Shown: piece by piece, positions 28,149 to 36,912 of the stretch
Layout: the number at the start of each line of letters is the position of its first letter
Position numbering within the stretch: position 1 is the first letter of the stretch
Origin: Amycolatopsis acididurans
GTDB lineage: Bacteria > Actinomycetota > Actinomycetes > Mycobacteriales > Pseudonocardiaceae
NCBI RefSeq assembly: GCF_012328925.1
Contig: NZ_JAAXLS010000008.1
Location: forward strand, 1-64,000
Reading direction: 5' to 3'
Length of the DNA stretch: 64,000 bases
Position numbers and translations under genes: made by a program
The notes under the pieces: model-generated
What the model was told of the DNA's origin: nothing
Seen by the model: the letters and a program-made list of their open reading frames with translations, nothing else
The model's database searches: none

Positions 28149-29314
28149 TTCCTGATGCTCCATTGCGTCACGGTGCGCGCCGGCGCCCACCCGGTGAATC
28201 CGCCCAGCGGGGCGGCGTGCTCGACGGCGATGCGTACCAGCTCTCCGCCATGCGTGCGGTAGGCCTGCGCGAGCGTCTGCTCCGATTCGAGCGTGACGGC
28301 GTGCGCGACCAGCCGTCCGCCCTCCCGCAGCACGGCCCAGCAGACCGGCCACGCGGTGACCCCGCCGCCCAGGAACACCGCGTCCGGCGCGGGCAGCCCG
28401 TCCAGCGCATCGGGCGCGGAGCCCTCCACGACCCGCAGATCGGGCACGCCGAGGCGCTCGGCGTTGTGTCCGATCCGGGCCGCGCGTTCGGCGGAACGTT
28501 CCACGGCGATGGCCCGGTTCGACGCATGGGTACGCGACCATTCGATCGCGACACTGCCCGCGCCCGCGCCCACGTCCCACAACAGCTCGCCGGGACGCGG
28601 TGCCAGCCGGGCCAGCGCGACCGCGCGCAGATCCCGTTTGGTGAGCTGGCCGTCGCTTTCGAACGCGTCGTCCGGCAACCCCGGCACAAGCGCGAGTCCC
28701 GGCCCGCCCGCGCACTCGACGGCGACGACGTTCAGCGGGTCGACCTCGGCCGACCACTCGCGCGCCGTGCCGCGCACGATCTGCTCACCAGGGCCGCCGA
28801 GCTGCGCCAGCACGGTCATCGCGCTGTCCCCGAAACCGTGCTCGACCAGCAGCGACGCGATCGCGGCGGGACTCGACGCGTCGGAGCTGAGCACCAACAA
28901 CCGCGCACCGGGCGTCAGCACACGCGCGACGCGGTGCACGTTGCGCCCGACGACGCTGACCACCTCGGTCTCCTCCGCGGCCCAGCCCAGCCGCGCCCGT
29001 GCGAGCGTGACGGACGACACCCCGGGCACGATCCGCACATCGGCGAACCGCCGCATCAGCGTGGTGCCGATGCCCGACAGCATCGGGTCGCCGCTCGCCA
29101 GCACGCCGAGCCGTCGGTCCTCGTGCGCGCCGAGCAGCCGGTCCAGCGCGGGCAGCAGGGGGCTTGGCCAGGCGGTTTTCGGCAGGTCGAGCGGTACCAG
29201 GTCGAGCTGACGCGACGCGCCGAACAGGACGTCACAGGCGCTCAGCTCGGCCCGCGCGGCCTCGGTCAGCCCGGCCCAGCCGTCGGCGCCGATCCCCACC
29301 ACAACAATCGTCAC
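28145..29314 (-). CDS. cobL: Precorrin-6Y C5,15-methyltransferase (decarboxylating) CobL
   Basis: A 389-residue two-domain enzyme. Residues 1-200 are the CbiE-like methylase (VVVGIGADGWAGLTEAAR, GVLASGDPMLSGIGTTLMRR, RIVPGVSSVTLARARLGW). Residues 210-389 are a CbiT-like Rossmann methyltransferase with QLTKRDLRAVALARL and the SAM loop LLWDVGAGAGSVAIEWSR. It methylates C5 and C15 and removes the acetate carboxyl at C12. It heads the minus-strand cobL-cobM pair and is divergent from chlID, with the riboswitch leader of chlID between them. Confidence 0.95.
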   Translation of the reverse strand: MTIVVVGIGADGWAGLTEAARAELSACDVLFGASRQLDLVPLDLPKTAWPSPLLPALDRLLGAHEDRRLGVLASGDPMLSGIGTTLMRRFADVRIVPGVSSVTLARARLGWAAEETEVVSVVGRNVHRVARVLTPGARLLVLSSDASSPAAIASLLVEHGFGDSAMTVLAQLGGPGEQIVRGTAREWSAEVDPLNVVAVECAGGPGLALVPGLPDDAFESDGQLTKRDLRAVALARLAPRPGELLWDVGAGAGSVAIEWSRTHASNRAIAVERSAERAARIGHNAERLGVPDLRVVEGSAPDALDGLPAPDAVFLGGGVTAWPVCWAVLREGGRLVAHAVTLESEQTLAQAYRTHGGELVRIAVEHAAPLGGFTGWAPARTVTQWSIRK

Positions 29315-29329
29315 GACCGTGAACCGTAT

Positions 29330-29432
29330 GTCATGATGCCTGGCGACGGTCCTTCGCGGAACCCGGTGCGAATCCGGGGCGGTCCCGCCACTGTGACCGG
29401 TTCTCCGGAGCCGGGAGCCAGAGCTTCGAAGC
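29330..29432 (+). promoter_or_regulatory. Cobalamin (AdoCbl) riboswitch upstream of chlID
   Basis: The 190-bp gap before chlID holds the conserved core of the cobalamin riboswitch: GGTGCGAATCCGGGG, then CCCGCCACTGTGA (29384-29396), a CCGG...CCGG stem and GGAGCCGGGAGCCAGAG (29407-29423). About 70 bases separate it from the ATG at 29505, enough for an expression platform. It should reduce chlID-cobO-cobB-cobC expression when cobalamin is plentiful. Exact ends are approximate. Confidence 0.9.
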
Positions 29433-29504
29433 CCGTTGCGTGCCCTCGCGGCGCGCGGCCAGAACCAGTGGGCGCGGACACCCGCTCAGAGCCTGAGGAG
29501 TCGC

Positions 29505-31460
29505 ATGCGGCCGTATCCCTTCACCGCTGTCGTGGGCATGCAGGAGCTGCGGCTGGCGCTCGTGTTGTCGGCGATCTCGCCCGCCATCGGCGGTGTGCTC
29601 GTGCGCGGCGAGAAGGGCACCGCGAAATCCACGATGGTCCGCGCACTGGCCGGGCTGCTGCCGCCGGTCGACGTGGCCGAGGGTTGCCGCTTCTCGTGCG
29701 ATCCGGCCGCGCCGGACCCGCAATGCCCGGACGGCCCGCATGCCGGCCCCGCGATCCGTCGTCCGGCGCGGCTGGTGGAGCTGCCCGTCGGCGCCGCCGA
29801 GGACCGCGTGGTCGGTTCGCTCAACCTCGAACGCGCGCTCGCCGAGGGGGTCACCGACTACCAGCCCGGGCTGCTCGCGGCGGCGCACCGCGGCCTGCTC
29901 TACGTGGACGAGGTCAACCTGCTGCACGACCATCTCGTCGACACGCTCCTGGACGCGGCGGCGATGGGCCGCGCGACGGTCGAGCGCGAGGGCGTGTCGG
30001 TCTCGCACGCGGCGCGGTTCGTGCTGATCGGCACGATGAACCCGGAGGAAGGGGAGCTGCGGCCGCAGCTGCTCGACCGGTTCGGGCTGACCGTCGAGGT
30101 CGCCTCCAGCCGCGATCCGGAGGAACGCGCCGAGGTCATCCGCAGGCGTCTCGCCTACGAAGCCGATCCCGGCACGTTCGCCGGGCGCTACGCCGACGAC
30201 GACGCGTCCCTGGCGCGGGAAATCCAGGCGGCACAGGAACTTCTGCCCTCGGTGACGCTCAGCGACGACGCGCTGCGGCAGATCGCCGAGGTGTGCGCGT
30301 CGTTCGAGGTGGACGGGATGCGCGCGGACATCGTCACCGCGCGCACCGCGGTCGCGCACGCGGCCTGGTCCGGTCGCGACAAAGTGTCCACAGAGGACAT
30401 CCGGGTCGCCGCGCGGCTCGCGTTGCCGCACCGGCGCCGCCGCAATCCCTTCGACGCGCCGGGCATCGACGAGGACCAGCTCGAACAGGCACTCCAGGAC
30501 GCCGAACCGCCCGAGGACCCCGGCCCCGACGACGACGGACCCGGCTCCGGTTCGCAAGCACCCGAGCCGGAAGCGGGCCCGCAGGGCGAGACCGAAGGCG
30601 GGCAGCAGCCGGAAACCGGCGGCGGGGCAGGCGGTCAGCAGCAGACGACCGGTGCGGGCAAGCCGTACCGGGCACGGTTGTTCCAGGTCGCGGGCGTCGG
30701 TGAGGGAGAGCGCGGACGGCGTTCCCGCGCGGTGACCGACAGCGGCCGCACGGTCGGTGTACGGCCGCCGAGTGTCCGGGAAGGACGGCCGCACCTGGTC
30801 GCGACCATGCGCGCCGCCGCGCCGCACCAGCGTTCGCGGGGCCGCACGGGCGCGGGTTTGGTGCTGCGCAAGGGAGATCTGCGCTACGCGTTGCGCGAGG
30901 GCAACGAGGGCAACCTCGTACTGTTCTGTGTGGACGCTTCCGGGTCGATGGGTGCCCGGGCGAGGATGCGCGAGGTGAAGGCCGCCGTGCTGTCGCTGCT
31001 GCTGGACGCCTACCAGCGGCGGGACAAGGTCGGGCTCGTCACGTTCCGCGCGAACGGGGCCGATCTGGCGCTCCCGCCGACGATCAGCGTCGAGGACGCG
31101 GCCGCACGGCTGGAAGCGCTTCCCACCGGCGGCCGCACCCCGCTGGCGGAAGGATTACTCGAAGCCGCAAGGGTTCTGCGCGTCGAGTCGGTACGCGATC
31201 CCCGGCGCCGCCCGCTGCTCGTGGTCGTCACCGACGGGCGCGCGACCAGTGGTGCGGACGCGGTGCGGCGGGCACAGGCCGCGGCCGGGCTGCTGGCCGG
31301 GGTTACCGCCGTGGTGATGGACTGCGAGACCGGCCGCATGCGCCTCGGGCTCGCCGCCGAACTCGCCGAACACCTCGGCGCCGAACACGTGCCGCTCGGC
31401 GAGGTCGCCGCGGACTCGCTGACCAGCGCCGTGAAATCCCGCCTCGGGAGGGCTGCCTGA
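29505..31460 (+). CDS. Cobaltochelatase ATPase/integrin subunit, ChlI-ChlD fusion type
   Basis: A 651-residue Mg-chelatase-like protein. Residues 1-330 are an AAA+ domain with Walker A GEKGTAKST (about 39-47), Walker B LLYVDEVNLL and a sensor in GTMNPEEGELRPQLLDRFGL. An acidic Pro/Gln/Gly-rich linker (340-390) follows, and then a vWA domain with the MIDAS motif DASGSMG near 477 and TGGRTPLAEGL. In the B12 route it would supply the ATP-driven subunits for CobN in place of CobS/CobT (inference from context). ATG 29505 has TGAGGAG upstream. The stop overlaps the cobO ATG (TGATG). Confidence 0.9.
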   Translation: MRPYPFTAVVGMQELRLALVLSAISPAIGGVLVRGEKGTAKSTMVRALAGLLPPVDVAEGCRFSCDPAAPDPQCPDGPHAGPAIRRPARLVELPVGAAEDRVVGSLNLERALAEGVTDYQPGLLAAAHRGLLYVDEVNLLHDHLVDTLLDAAAMGRATVEREGVSVSHAARFVLIGTMNPEEGELRPQLLDRFGLTVEVASSRDPEERAEVIRRRLAYEADPGTFAGRYADDDASLAREIQAAQELLPSVTLSDDALRQIAEVCASFEVDGMRADIVTARTAVAHAAWSGRDKVSTEDIRVAARLALPHRRRRNPFDAPGIDEDQLEQALQDAEPPEDPGPDDDGPGSGSQAPEPEAGPQGETEGGQQPETGGGAGGQQQTTGAGKPYRARLFQVAGVGEGERGRRSRAVTDSGRTVGVRPPSVREGRPHLVATMRAAAPHQRSRGRTGAGLVLRKGDLRYALREGNEGNLVLFCVDASGSMGARARMREVKAAVLSLLLDAYQRRDKVGLVTFRANGADLALPPTISVEDAAARLEALPTGGRTPLAEGLLEAARVLRVESVRDPRRRPLLVVVTDGRATSGADAVRRAQAAAGLLAGVTAVVMDCETGRMRLGLAAELAEHLGAEHVPLGEVAADSLTSAVKSRLGRAA

Positions 31461-32074
31461 TGCCACAGGGCAAACCGGAGGTCGTGCCCGACGACGGCCT
31501 CACCACGCGCCAGCGCCGCAACCGGCCGATCTTCGCCATCCACACCGGCGAGATGAAGGGCAAGTCCACCGCCGCCTTCGGGATGGCGCTGCGTGCCTGG
31601 AACCAGGGCTGGTCGGTGGGCGTGTTCCAGTTCGTCAAGTCCGCGAAATGGCGGGTCGGCGAGGAAAGCGCTTTCCGTGCGCTCGGCGAGCTGCACGAGC
31701 AGACCGGCCAGGGGGGACCGGTCGAATGGCACAAGATGGGCGAAGGCTGGAGCTGGGCGCGTAAATCCGGGTCCGAAGAGGACCATGCGGTGAACGCGCG
31801 CGAGGGCTGGGTCGAGATCAAGCGCAGGCTCGCCGAAGAGCGCCACGACTTCTACGTGCTCGACGAGTTCACCTATCCCCTGAAATGGGGCTGGATCGAC
31901 GCCGCCGACGTCGCCAAGACCATCGCGGACCGGCCAGGCCGTCAGCACGTCGTGATCACCGGTCGCAGCGCGCCGCCGGAACTGGTCGAGGTCGCCGATC
32001 TCGTCGTCGAGATGACCAAGGTCAAACATCCGATGGACACGGGGCAAAAGGGCCAGCGGGGCATCGAATGGTAG
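31460..32074 (+). CDS. cobO: Corrinoid adenosyltransferase CobO
   Basis: A 204-residue CobO/BtuR-type ATP:corrinoid adenosyltransferase with P-loop HTGEMKGKSTAAFGMALRA, QFVKSAKWRVGEE, FYVLDEFTYPLKWGW and HVVITGRSAPPELVEVADLV. It transfers the 5'-deoxyadenosyl group to Co(I) of cobyrinate a,c-diamide. It starts on the chlID stop and its end overlaps the cobB start by 7 bp, so the four genes form a tight riboswitch-led operon. Confidence 0.96.
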   Translation: MPQGKPEVVPDDGLTTRQRRNRPIFAIHTGEMKGKSTAAFGMALRAWNQGWSVGVFQFVKSAKWRVGEESAFRALGELHEQTGQGGPVEWHKMGEGWSWARKSGSEEDHAVNAREGWVEIKRRLAEERHDFYVLDEFTYPLKWGWIDAADVAKTIADRPGRQHVVITGRSAPPELVEVADLVVEMTKVKHPMDTGQKGQRGIEW

Positions 32075-33396
32075 CCAGGGTCGTCATCGCGGCGCCTGGT
32101 TCCGGACACGGTAAGACGACGATCGCGGCCGGGCTGATGGCCGCGCTGCGTTCGCGTGGGCACGCGGTTTCCGGGCACAAGATCGGCCCGGACTTCATCG
32201 ATCCGAGCTACCACGCACTGGCCACCGGCCGGCCGCCGCGCAACCTCGATCCCTTTCTGCAGAGCGAGGAGCTGCTCGTGCCGCTGCTGCTGCACGGGGC
32301 GGGCGAGATCGCGGTCATCGAGGGCGTGATGGGCCTGTTCGACGGCAGGCTGGGCACCGAGGGCTACGCCTCGACCGCGCACGTGGCCCGGCTGCTGTCC
32401 GCGCCGGTCGTGCTCGTGGTGGACGCGAGCGCCGCGAGCCGCAGCGTGGCCGCGACCGTGCTGGGTTTCGCCCGGTACGACCCGCGTCTCGAGCTGGCGG
32501 GCGTGATCCTGAACAAGCTCGGTTCGCAGCGGCACGAGGACGAGATCCGGGCGGCGCTGAAGCCCACCGGCATCCCGGTGCTGGGAGCACTGCGGCGCAG
32601 CGACGACATCCACGCGCCCAGCCGTCACCTCGGCCTGGTGCCCGCCGCCGAGCGCGAGACGGAATCCGCGCGGCTGCTGCCGAAACTGGCCGAGTGGATC
32701 AGTCAGGGTGTCGATCTCGAAGCGATCGTGCGGGTGGCCCGCGGAGCCTCACGGCTGAGCGGGCGGCCCTGGTCACCGGGTCCGGAATGGACCGGGCGGC
32801 GCCGTGTGGTCGCCGCCGCGGCCGGGCAGGCGTTCACCTTCCGCTACACCGAGACCGTCGAACTGCTCGCCGCGCAAGGCATCGATGTGGCCGACATCGA
32901 TCCGCTGCGGGACAAGACCCTGCCCGAGGGCTGCGCGGGACTGTACTTCGGCGGCGGTTTCCCGGAGGTGCACGTCGAGGACCTGTCGGCGAACGCGCCG
33001 CTGCGCGAGGAGATCGGCAACGCGGTCCACAGTGGAATGCCGGTAGTCGCCGAATGCGCCGGGTTGCTGTACCTGTGCCGTGAGCTGGACGGGCTGCCCA
33101 TGGTCGGCGCCGTGGACGCGGTGGCACAGATGACGAAACGCGGCGCCCTCGGCTATCGCGAGGCGACCGCGCCCGCGCCGAACCTGCTCGCCGAAGCGGG
33201 TGAACGGGTCACCGGGCACGAGTTCCACCGCACCCAGGTGCGCCCACGCCACGGCACGACCGCCGCGTGGGAATGGGACGGTTCGGGCGAAGGCTTCGCG
33301 TCGCCGAATCTGCACGCGTCCTATTTGCACGTTCACTGGGCTGGGCATCCGAGGCTGGCCAAGCGGTTCGCGGCGGCGGTACACGCCTATGAGTGA
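32068..33396 (+). CDS. cobB: Hydrogenobyrinate a,c-diamide synthase CobB
   Basis: A 442-residue two-domain amidotransferase. The N-terminal dethiobiotin-synthetase-like ATPase has VVIAAPGSGHGKTTIAAGL, KIGPDFIDPSYH and IEGVMGLFDG. The C-terminal class I glutaminase has the catalytic Cys in VVAECAGLLYLC and the His in SYLHVHW. It amidates the a and c side chains with glutamine and ATP. The start ATG lies inside the end of cobO. Confidence 0.95.
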   Translation: MVARVVIAAPGSGHGKTTIAAGLMAALRSRGHAVSGHKIGPDFIDPSYHALATGRPPRNLDPFLQSEELLVPLLLHGAGEIAVIEGVMGLFDGRLGTEGYASTAHVARLLSAPVVLVVDASAASRSVAATVLGFARYDPRLELAGVILNKLGSQRHEDEIRAALKPTGIPVLGALRRSDDIHAPSRHLGLVPAAERETESARLLPKLAEWISQGVDLEAIVRVARGASRLSGRPWSPGPEWTGRRRVVAAAAGQAFTFRYTETVELLAAQGIDVADIDPLRDKTLPEGCAGLYFGGGFPEVHVEDLSANAPLREEIGNAVHSGMPVVAECAGLLYLCRELDGLPMVGAVDAVAQMTKRGALGYREATAPAPNLLAEAGERVTGHEFHRTQVRPRHGTTAAWEWDGSGEGFASPNLHASYLHVHWAGHPRLAKRFAAAVHAYE

Positions 33397-34420
33397 CTAC
33401 GACCTGCACCATCACGGGGACCAGGAGGTCGGCGCCGGGCTGGTCGACCTCGCCGTGAACGTCCGGCTGCCCAAACCGCCCGAGTGGTTGCGCCGCGAAC
33501 TCGCCGAGGCGCTCGACGACCTGGCCGCGTACCCGAACCCGGTCGCGGCGGCCGAAGCGGTCGCCACACGGCATCGGAGGGACAGCGGTGAAGTGCTGAT
33601 CACGGCGGGTGCCGCCGAGGCGTTCACGTTGCTGGCACGGGCTTTTCGCGGCCGGAATGCCGTCGTGGTGCATCCGCAGTTCACCGAACCGGAGGCGGCG
33701 CTGCTGGCCGCCGGGCACGAGGTGCGCCGCGTCGTACTGCCGGACTTCGTCCTCGATCCCGCGCTCGTTCCCGGCGACGCGGACCTGGTTTTCGTTGGTA
33801 ATCCGACGAATCCGACGTCCGTGCTGCATCCGGCCGAGGCGCTGCGCGCACTGGTGCGGCCCGGCCGGGTGCTCGTGGTGGACGAGGCGTTCCTCGACGC
33901 GGTGCCCGGCGAACCGGAGTCGCTGGCCGAGGAAACGCTTTCCGGTGTGGTCGTCATCCGCAGCCTCACCAAGACGTGGGGCATCGCGGGCCTGCGTGCG
34001 GGATACGTGCTGGCGGAAGCGGAGATCATCGAGCGCTTGCGCGCCGTTCAGCCGCCGTGGTCGGTCTCCAGCCTCGCCGCGCGGGCGGTCGTCGCCTGCT
34101 GCCGTCCAGCCGCGCTGGACGAGGCGGACAAGCTCGCCGTCGCCGGGGAACGGGACCGGGAGCGGTTGGTCGCGGGTCTGCGGGAGCGCGGTGTCGAGGT
34201 CGCCGGCGAGCCGCGTGGGCCGTTCGTGCTGATCCGGATTCCGGGCGCCGACCGTGTCCGGGAGCGGTTGCGCGCGACCGGTTACGCGGTGCGCCGCGGC
34301 GACACGTTTCCCGGGCTCAGCCGTGACTATCTGCGCCTCGCCGTCCGCGACGAAGCCACGACGGCGAGGTTCCTGCGTGCGCTGGAGCTCACGATGAACG
34401 GGTCAGGCCAGGGCGAGTAG
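33389..34420 (+). CDS. cobC: CobC, PLP-dependent L-threonine-phosphate decarboxylase-like enzyme
   Basis: A 343-residue fold-type I aminotransferase-like protein beginning MSDYDLHHHGDQEVGAGLVD. It has VFVGNPTNPTSVLHP, VLVVDEAFLD and the PLP-lysine segment RSLTKTWGIAGLRAGY, then the substrate-binding Arg in DYLRLAVRD. CobC/CobD-type decarboxylases make aminopropanol phosphate for the nucleotide loop. The start lies 8 bp inside cobB; the 3' end overlaps the convergent cobS by 18 bp. Confidence 0.9.
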   Translation: MSDYDLHHHGDQEVGAGLVDLAVNVRLPKPPEWLRRELAEALDDLAAYPNPVAAAEAVATRHRRDSGEVLITAGAAEAFTLLARAFRGRNAVVVHPQFTEPEAALLAAGHEVRRVVLPDFVLDPALVPGDADLVFVGNPTNPTSVLHPAEALRALVRPGRVLVVDEAFLDAVPGEPESLAEETLSGVVVIRSLTKTWGIAGLRAGYVLAEAEIIERLRAVQPPWSVSSLAARAVVACCRPAALDEADKLAVAGERDRERLVAGLRERGVEVAGEPRGPFVLIRIPGADRVRERLRATGYAVRRGDTFPGLSRDYLRLAVRDEATTARFLRALELTMNGSGQGE

Positions 34421-35140
34421 CGCGGCGGCGGTCGCGGCTTCCACACACGCCCCGAGCACGTCACCGGTGATGCCGCCGAGGCGACGGACACAACGCCACA
34501 ACAGCAGCCCCGCCACCGCATACGCCACCGCCACCGCGATCGGTCCGCGCCACCAGTCGTAGCCCGGCGCCAGCGCCGACAACCCGGCAGCCAGCACGAA
34601 AACCGCCGCGGCGAAGGGGATCGACACCGAGCCCGCGACCGTCGCGCCGAGCCCCTCCGGCCGCGCCGAGGGAACCCCGGTGGCGCAGCACAACGACAGC
34701 ACGCACCGTCCGGCGATCACGGCCACCACGGCGGCGGCCGCGCCGCCCGCCGCGAGTGCTCCACATTGGACGATGAGCACGAAGACCAGGGCCGCCACCC
34801 CGGTCGGCCCGGAGTCGCCGCGCCGCATGATCTCCAGCGCCCGGTCGCGGTCGTAGGAGGCACCCAGTCCGTCGGCGGTGTCGGCGAGCCCGTCCAGATG
34901 CAGGCCGCGGCTGCCGAGCGCGACGGCCCCGACCGCGACGGCGGCGGTGGCCAGGCCGGGCAGGCCGAGCACGCTGCCGGCCCACATGATCAGCCCGGCC
35001 AGCGCCGCGAGCGGCACCACCGCGACGGGCGCGAACAGCATCGCCCCGCTCGCGACACGACGGTCGATCGCGCGGGGCGGCGGTACCGGCATGGCGGTCA
35101 GCGTGCCGACCGCCATGCGCATCGAGTCAAGCGCGATCAC
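34403..35140 (-). CDS. cobS: Adenosylcobinamide-GDP ribazoletransferase (cobalamin synthase) CobS
   Basis: A 245-residue polytopic membrane protein with about six hydrophobic helices. The family motif LHLDGLADTADGLGASYDRD and the following MRRGDSGPTGVAA are intact. It joins AdoCbi-GDP with alpha-ribazole(-phosphate). GTG 35140 follows GAGGG. It is the last gene of the minus-strand cobU-cobT-cobS set, 96 bp after cobT. Note: CobS here is the cobalamin synthase, not the chelatase subunit that carries the same name in proteobacteria. Confidence 0.94.
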   Translation of the reverse strand: MIALDSMRMAVGTLTAMPVPPPRAIDRRVASGAMLFAPVAVVPLAALAGLIMWAGSVLGLPGLATAAVAVGAVALGSRGLHLDGLADTADGLGASYDRDRALEIMRRGDSGPTGVAALVFVLIVQCGALAAGGAAAAVVAVIAGRCVLSLCCATGVPSARPEGLGATVAGSVSIPFAAAVFVLAAGLSALAPGYDWWRGPIAVAVAYAVAGLLLWRCVRRLGGITGDVLGACVEAATAAALLALA

Positions 35141-35236
35141 GAGCCGCCCTCGCCCTGCGACTCGGCCGCATGGAAGTCCCAACTCGCGCGCAGGCAACCC
35201 ACGACTCGGGCGCGCGGAACGCTCGACTCGCGCATT

Positions 35237-36262
35237 TCAGGCTAGGTCGGCCAGTAGGCCCATGTCGGCGATGACGGCGCGGGCCGCGCGCAGGGTCGGT
35301 ACGGCCTGCACGGCGCCGCTGCCCTCGCCGAGCCGCAGCCCCAGATCGAGGATCGGCTCGAGGCCCAAGGCCTTGAGCGCAAACGCTTGCGACGGTTCGG
35401 TCGAGCGGTGTCCGGCGAGCCACCAGCGCACGGCGTCCGGCGCGATCTCCCGCGCCACGACGGCGGCCGCACCCGAGAACACGCCGTCCAGCAGCACCGG
35501 CACACCCCGTGCGGCGCCCTGCACGAGGAACCCGGCCGTCGCCGCGGCGCAAGCGCTTCCGAGCGCGGTGAGCAGGTCGAACGGATCCGTGCCGTCCTTG
35601 GCCTGCGCGTAGCGGGCGAGCGCGTGCGAGACCACGGAGATCTTGCGCTCGCGCCCGGCCTCGTCGATCCCGGTGCCGGTGCCCACGACATCGGCCGCGG
35701 GCAGGCCCAGCGTCGCGGCCACCAGCGCCGCCGCGGGCGTGGTGTTGCCGATGCCCATGTCACCGGGAATGAGCAGATCGGCACCGTCGGCGATCTCCGC
35801 GTCCGCGATCGCCCGGCCCGCGTCGAACGCCGCGCGGGCCTCGCCGGGCGCCAGCGCGTCCTCGACGTCGATCGACCCCGAACCGCGGCGAATCTTGAAC
35901 GCGCGCACGTCCTCGGGCACGTCGGAAAGATCCGCGTCGACAGCGATGTCGACCACGCGGACCTTGGCGCCGACCTGGCCCGCGAGCACGTTCACGCCGC
36001 TCTTGCCCGCCAGAAAGACCCGCACCATGGCGGCCGTGACCTCACGCGGGTACGCGGACACGCTGGACACGCCGTGGTCGCCGGCGAACACGACGACCCG
36101 CACGTCGTCCAGGGGCTTCGGCGGGACCTGGCCGTGCGCGGCACACAGCCACGCCGCCAGCTCCTCCAGCCGTCCCAGCGCGCCGAGCGGTTTGACCAGT
36201 GCGTCGAGCCGCTCCAGTGCCGCGGTACGTGCCTCGGGGTCGGGAAGCGGAATCTCGATCAC
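35237..36262 (-). CDS. cobT: Nicotinate-nucleotide:DMB phosphoribosyltransferase CobT
   Basis: A 341-residue enzyme making alpha-ribazole 5'-phosphate from DMB and nicotinate mononucleotide. The sequence shows KPLGALGRLEELAAWL, VVVFAGDHGVSSVSAYP, LLIPGDMGIGNTTPAAAL, VGTGTGIDE and the terminal LRLGEGSGAV, which contains the catalytic Glu. GTG 36262 overlaps the cobU stop (GTGA). DMB is supplied by BluB from the same cluster. Confidence 0.96.
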   Translation of the reverse strand: MIEIPLPDPEARTAALERLDALVKPLGALGRLEELAAWLCAAHGQVPPKPLDDVRVVVFAGDHGVSSVSAYPREVTAAMVRVFLAGKSGVNVLAGQVGAKVRVVDIAVDADLSDVPEDVRAFKIRRGSGSIDVEDALAPGEARAAFDAGRAIADAEIADGADLLIPGDMGIGNTTPAAALVAATLGLPAADVVGTGTGIDEAGRERKISVVSHALARYAQAKDGTDPFDLLTALGSACAAATAGFLVQGAARGVPVLLDGVFSGAAAVVAREIAPDAVRWWLAGHRSTEPSQAFALKALGLEPILDLGLRLGEGSGAVQAVPTLRAARAVIADMGLLADLA

Positions 36263-36876
36263 AGCAATGCCCTTTCGCTCAGCCGGAGAATGCGCCCGGC
36301 CACCACCAGCTGGACGCTGTCCGACTCGGCGGCGACCCGGTTGTTCAGTGCGCCCAGCACATCACGAAAGAGGCGTCCGGAGAAGGTCGCGGGCACCACA
36401 CCCATGCCGACCTCGTTGCTGACCGCGACAATCGGTACATGCGCCTCGCGCCACGCGGCGAGGAAGTCCTCCATCCGCTCGTCGAGGCGCAGCTCCCAGC
36501 CCGCTGTCTGCTCCCACGCGCCGACCTCGCCGAGTACCCGGCTGACCCACGTGCCGAGACAGTCGATGAGCAGCGGGCGCGAGGCACGGCGCACGGCCGT
36601 GGCGAGATCGGTGGTTTCCAGCGTGCGCCAGTTGGCCGGACGGCGGGCCTGATGCTGCTTCACCCGCGCCGCCCATTCCGGATCGTCGCCGGCGGGCAGG
36701 CCGGGCGCGACGTAGACGATCTCGGGATGGGGGTACATCAACCGCTCGGCGTGACGGGACTTGCCCGAGCGCACACCGCCAAGGATCAGCACCTTGCCCT
36801 CGTCGCGCCCCCACCTGCGCAGGCGGCGGGCGGCACCTTCGAGGGTGCCGGCGAGCCGCTGGGTCAGCTTGGTCAT
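36259..36876 (-). CDS. cobU: Adenosylcobinamide kinase/guanylyltransferase CobU
   Basis: A 205-residue bifunctional enzyme with P-loop LILGGVRSGKSRHAERL, IVYVAPGLPAGDDPEWAARV, the His-containing VKQHQARRP region, LLIDCLGTWVSR and VAVSNEVGMGVVP. It phosphorylates adenosylcobinamide and attaches GMP. About 25 residues precede the P-loop strand, more than in many relatives; a start closer to the P-loop is not excluded. ATG 36876 is chosen, ATG 36885 is another candidate. It is divergent from cobD, 36 bp away. Confidence 0.94.
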   Translation of the reverse strand: MTKLTQRLAGTLEGAARRLRRWGRDEGKVLILGGVRSGKSRHAERLMYPHPEIVYVAPGLPAGDDPEWAARVKQHQARRPANWRTLETTDLATAVRRASRPLLIDCLGTWVSRVLGEVGAWEQTAGWELRLDERMEDFLAAWREAHVPIVAVSNEVGMGVVPATFSGRLFRDVLGALNNRVAAESDSVQLVVAGRILRLSERALL

Positions 36877-36912
36877 ACCCGGCATTGTCGTGCAAGCGCT
36901 AACGTGCCGTGC

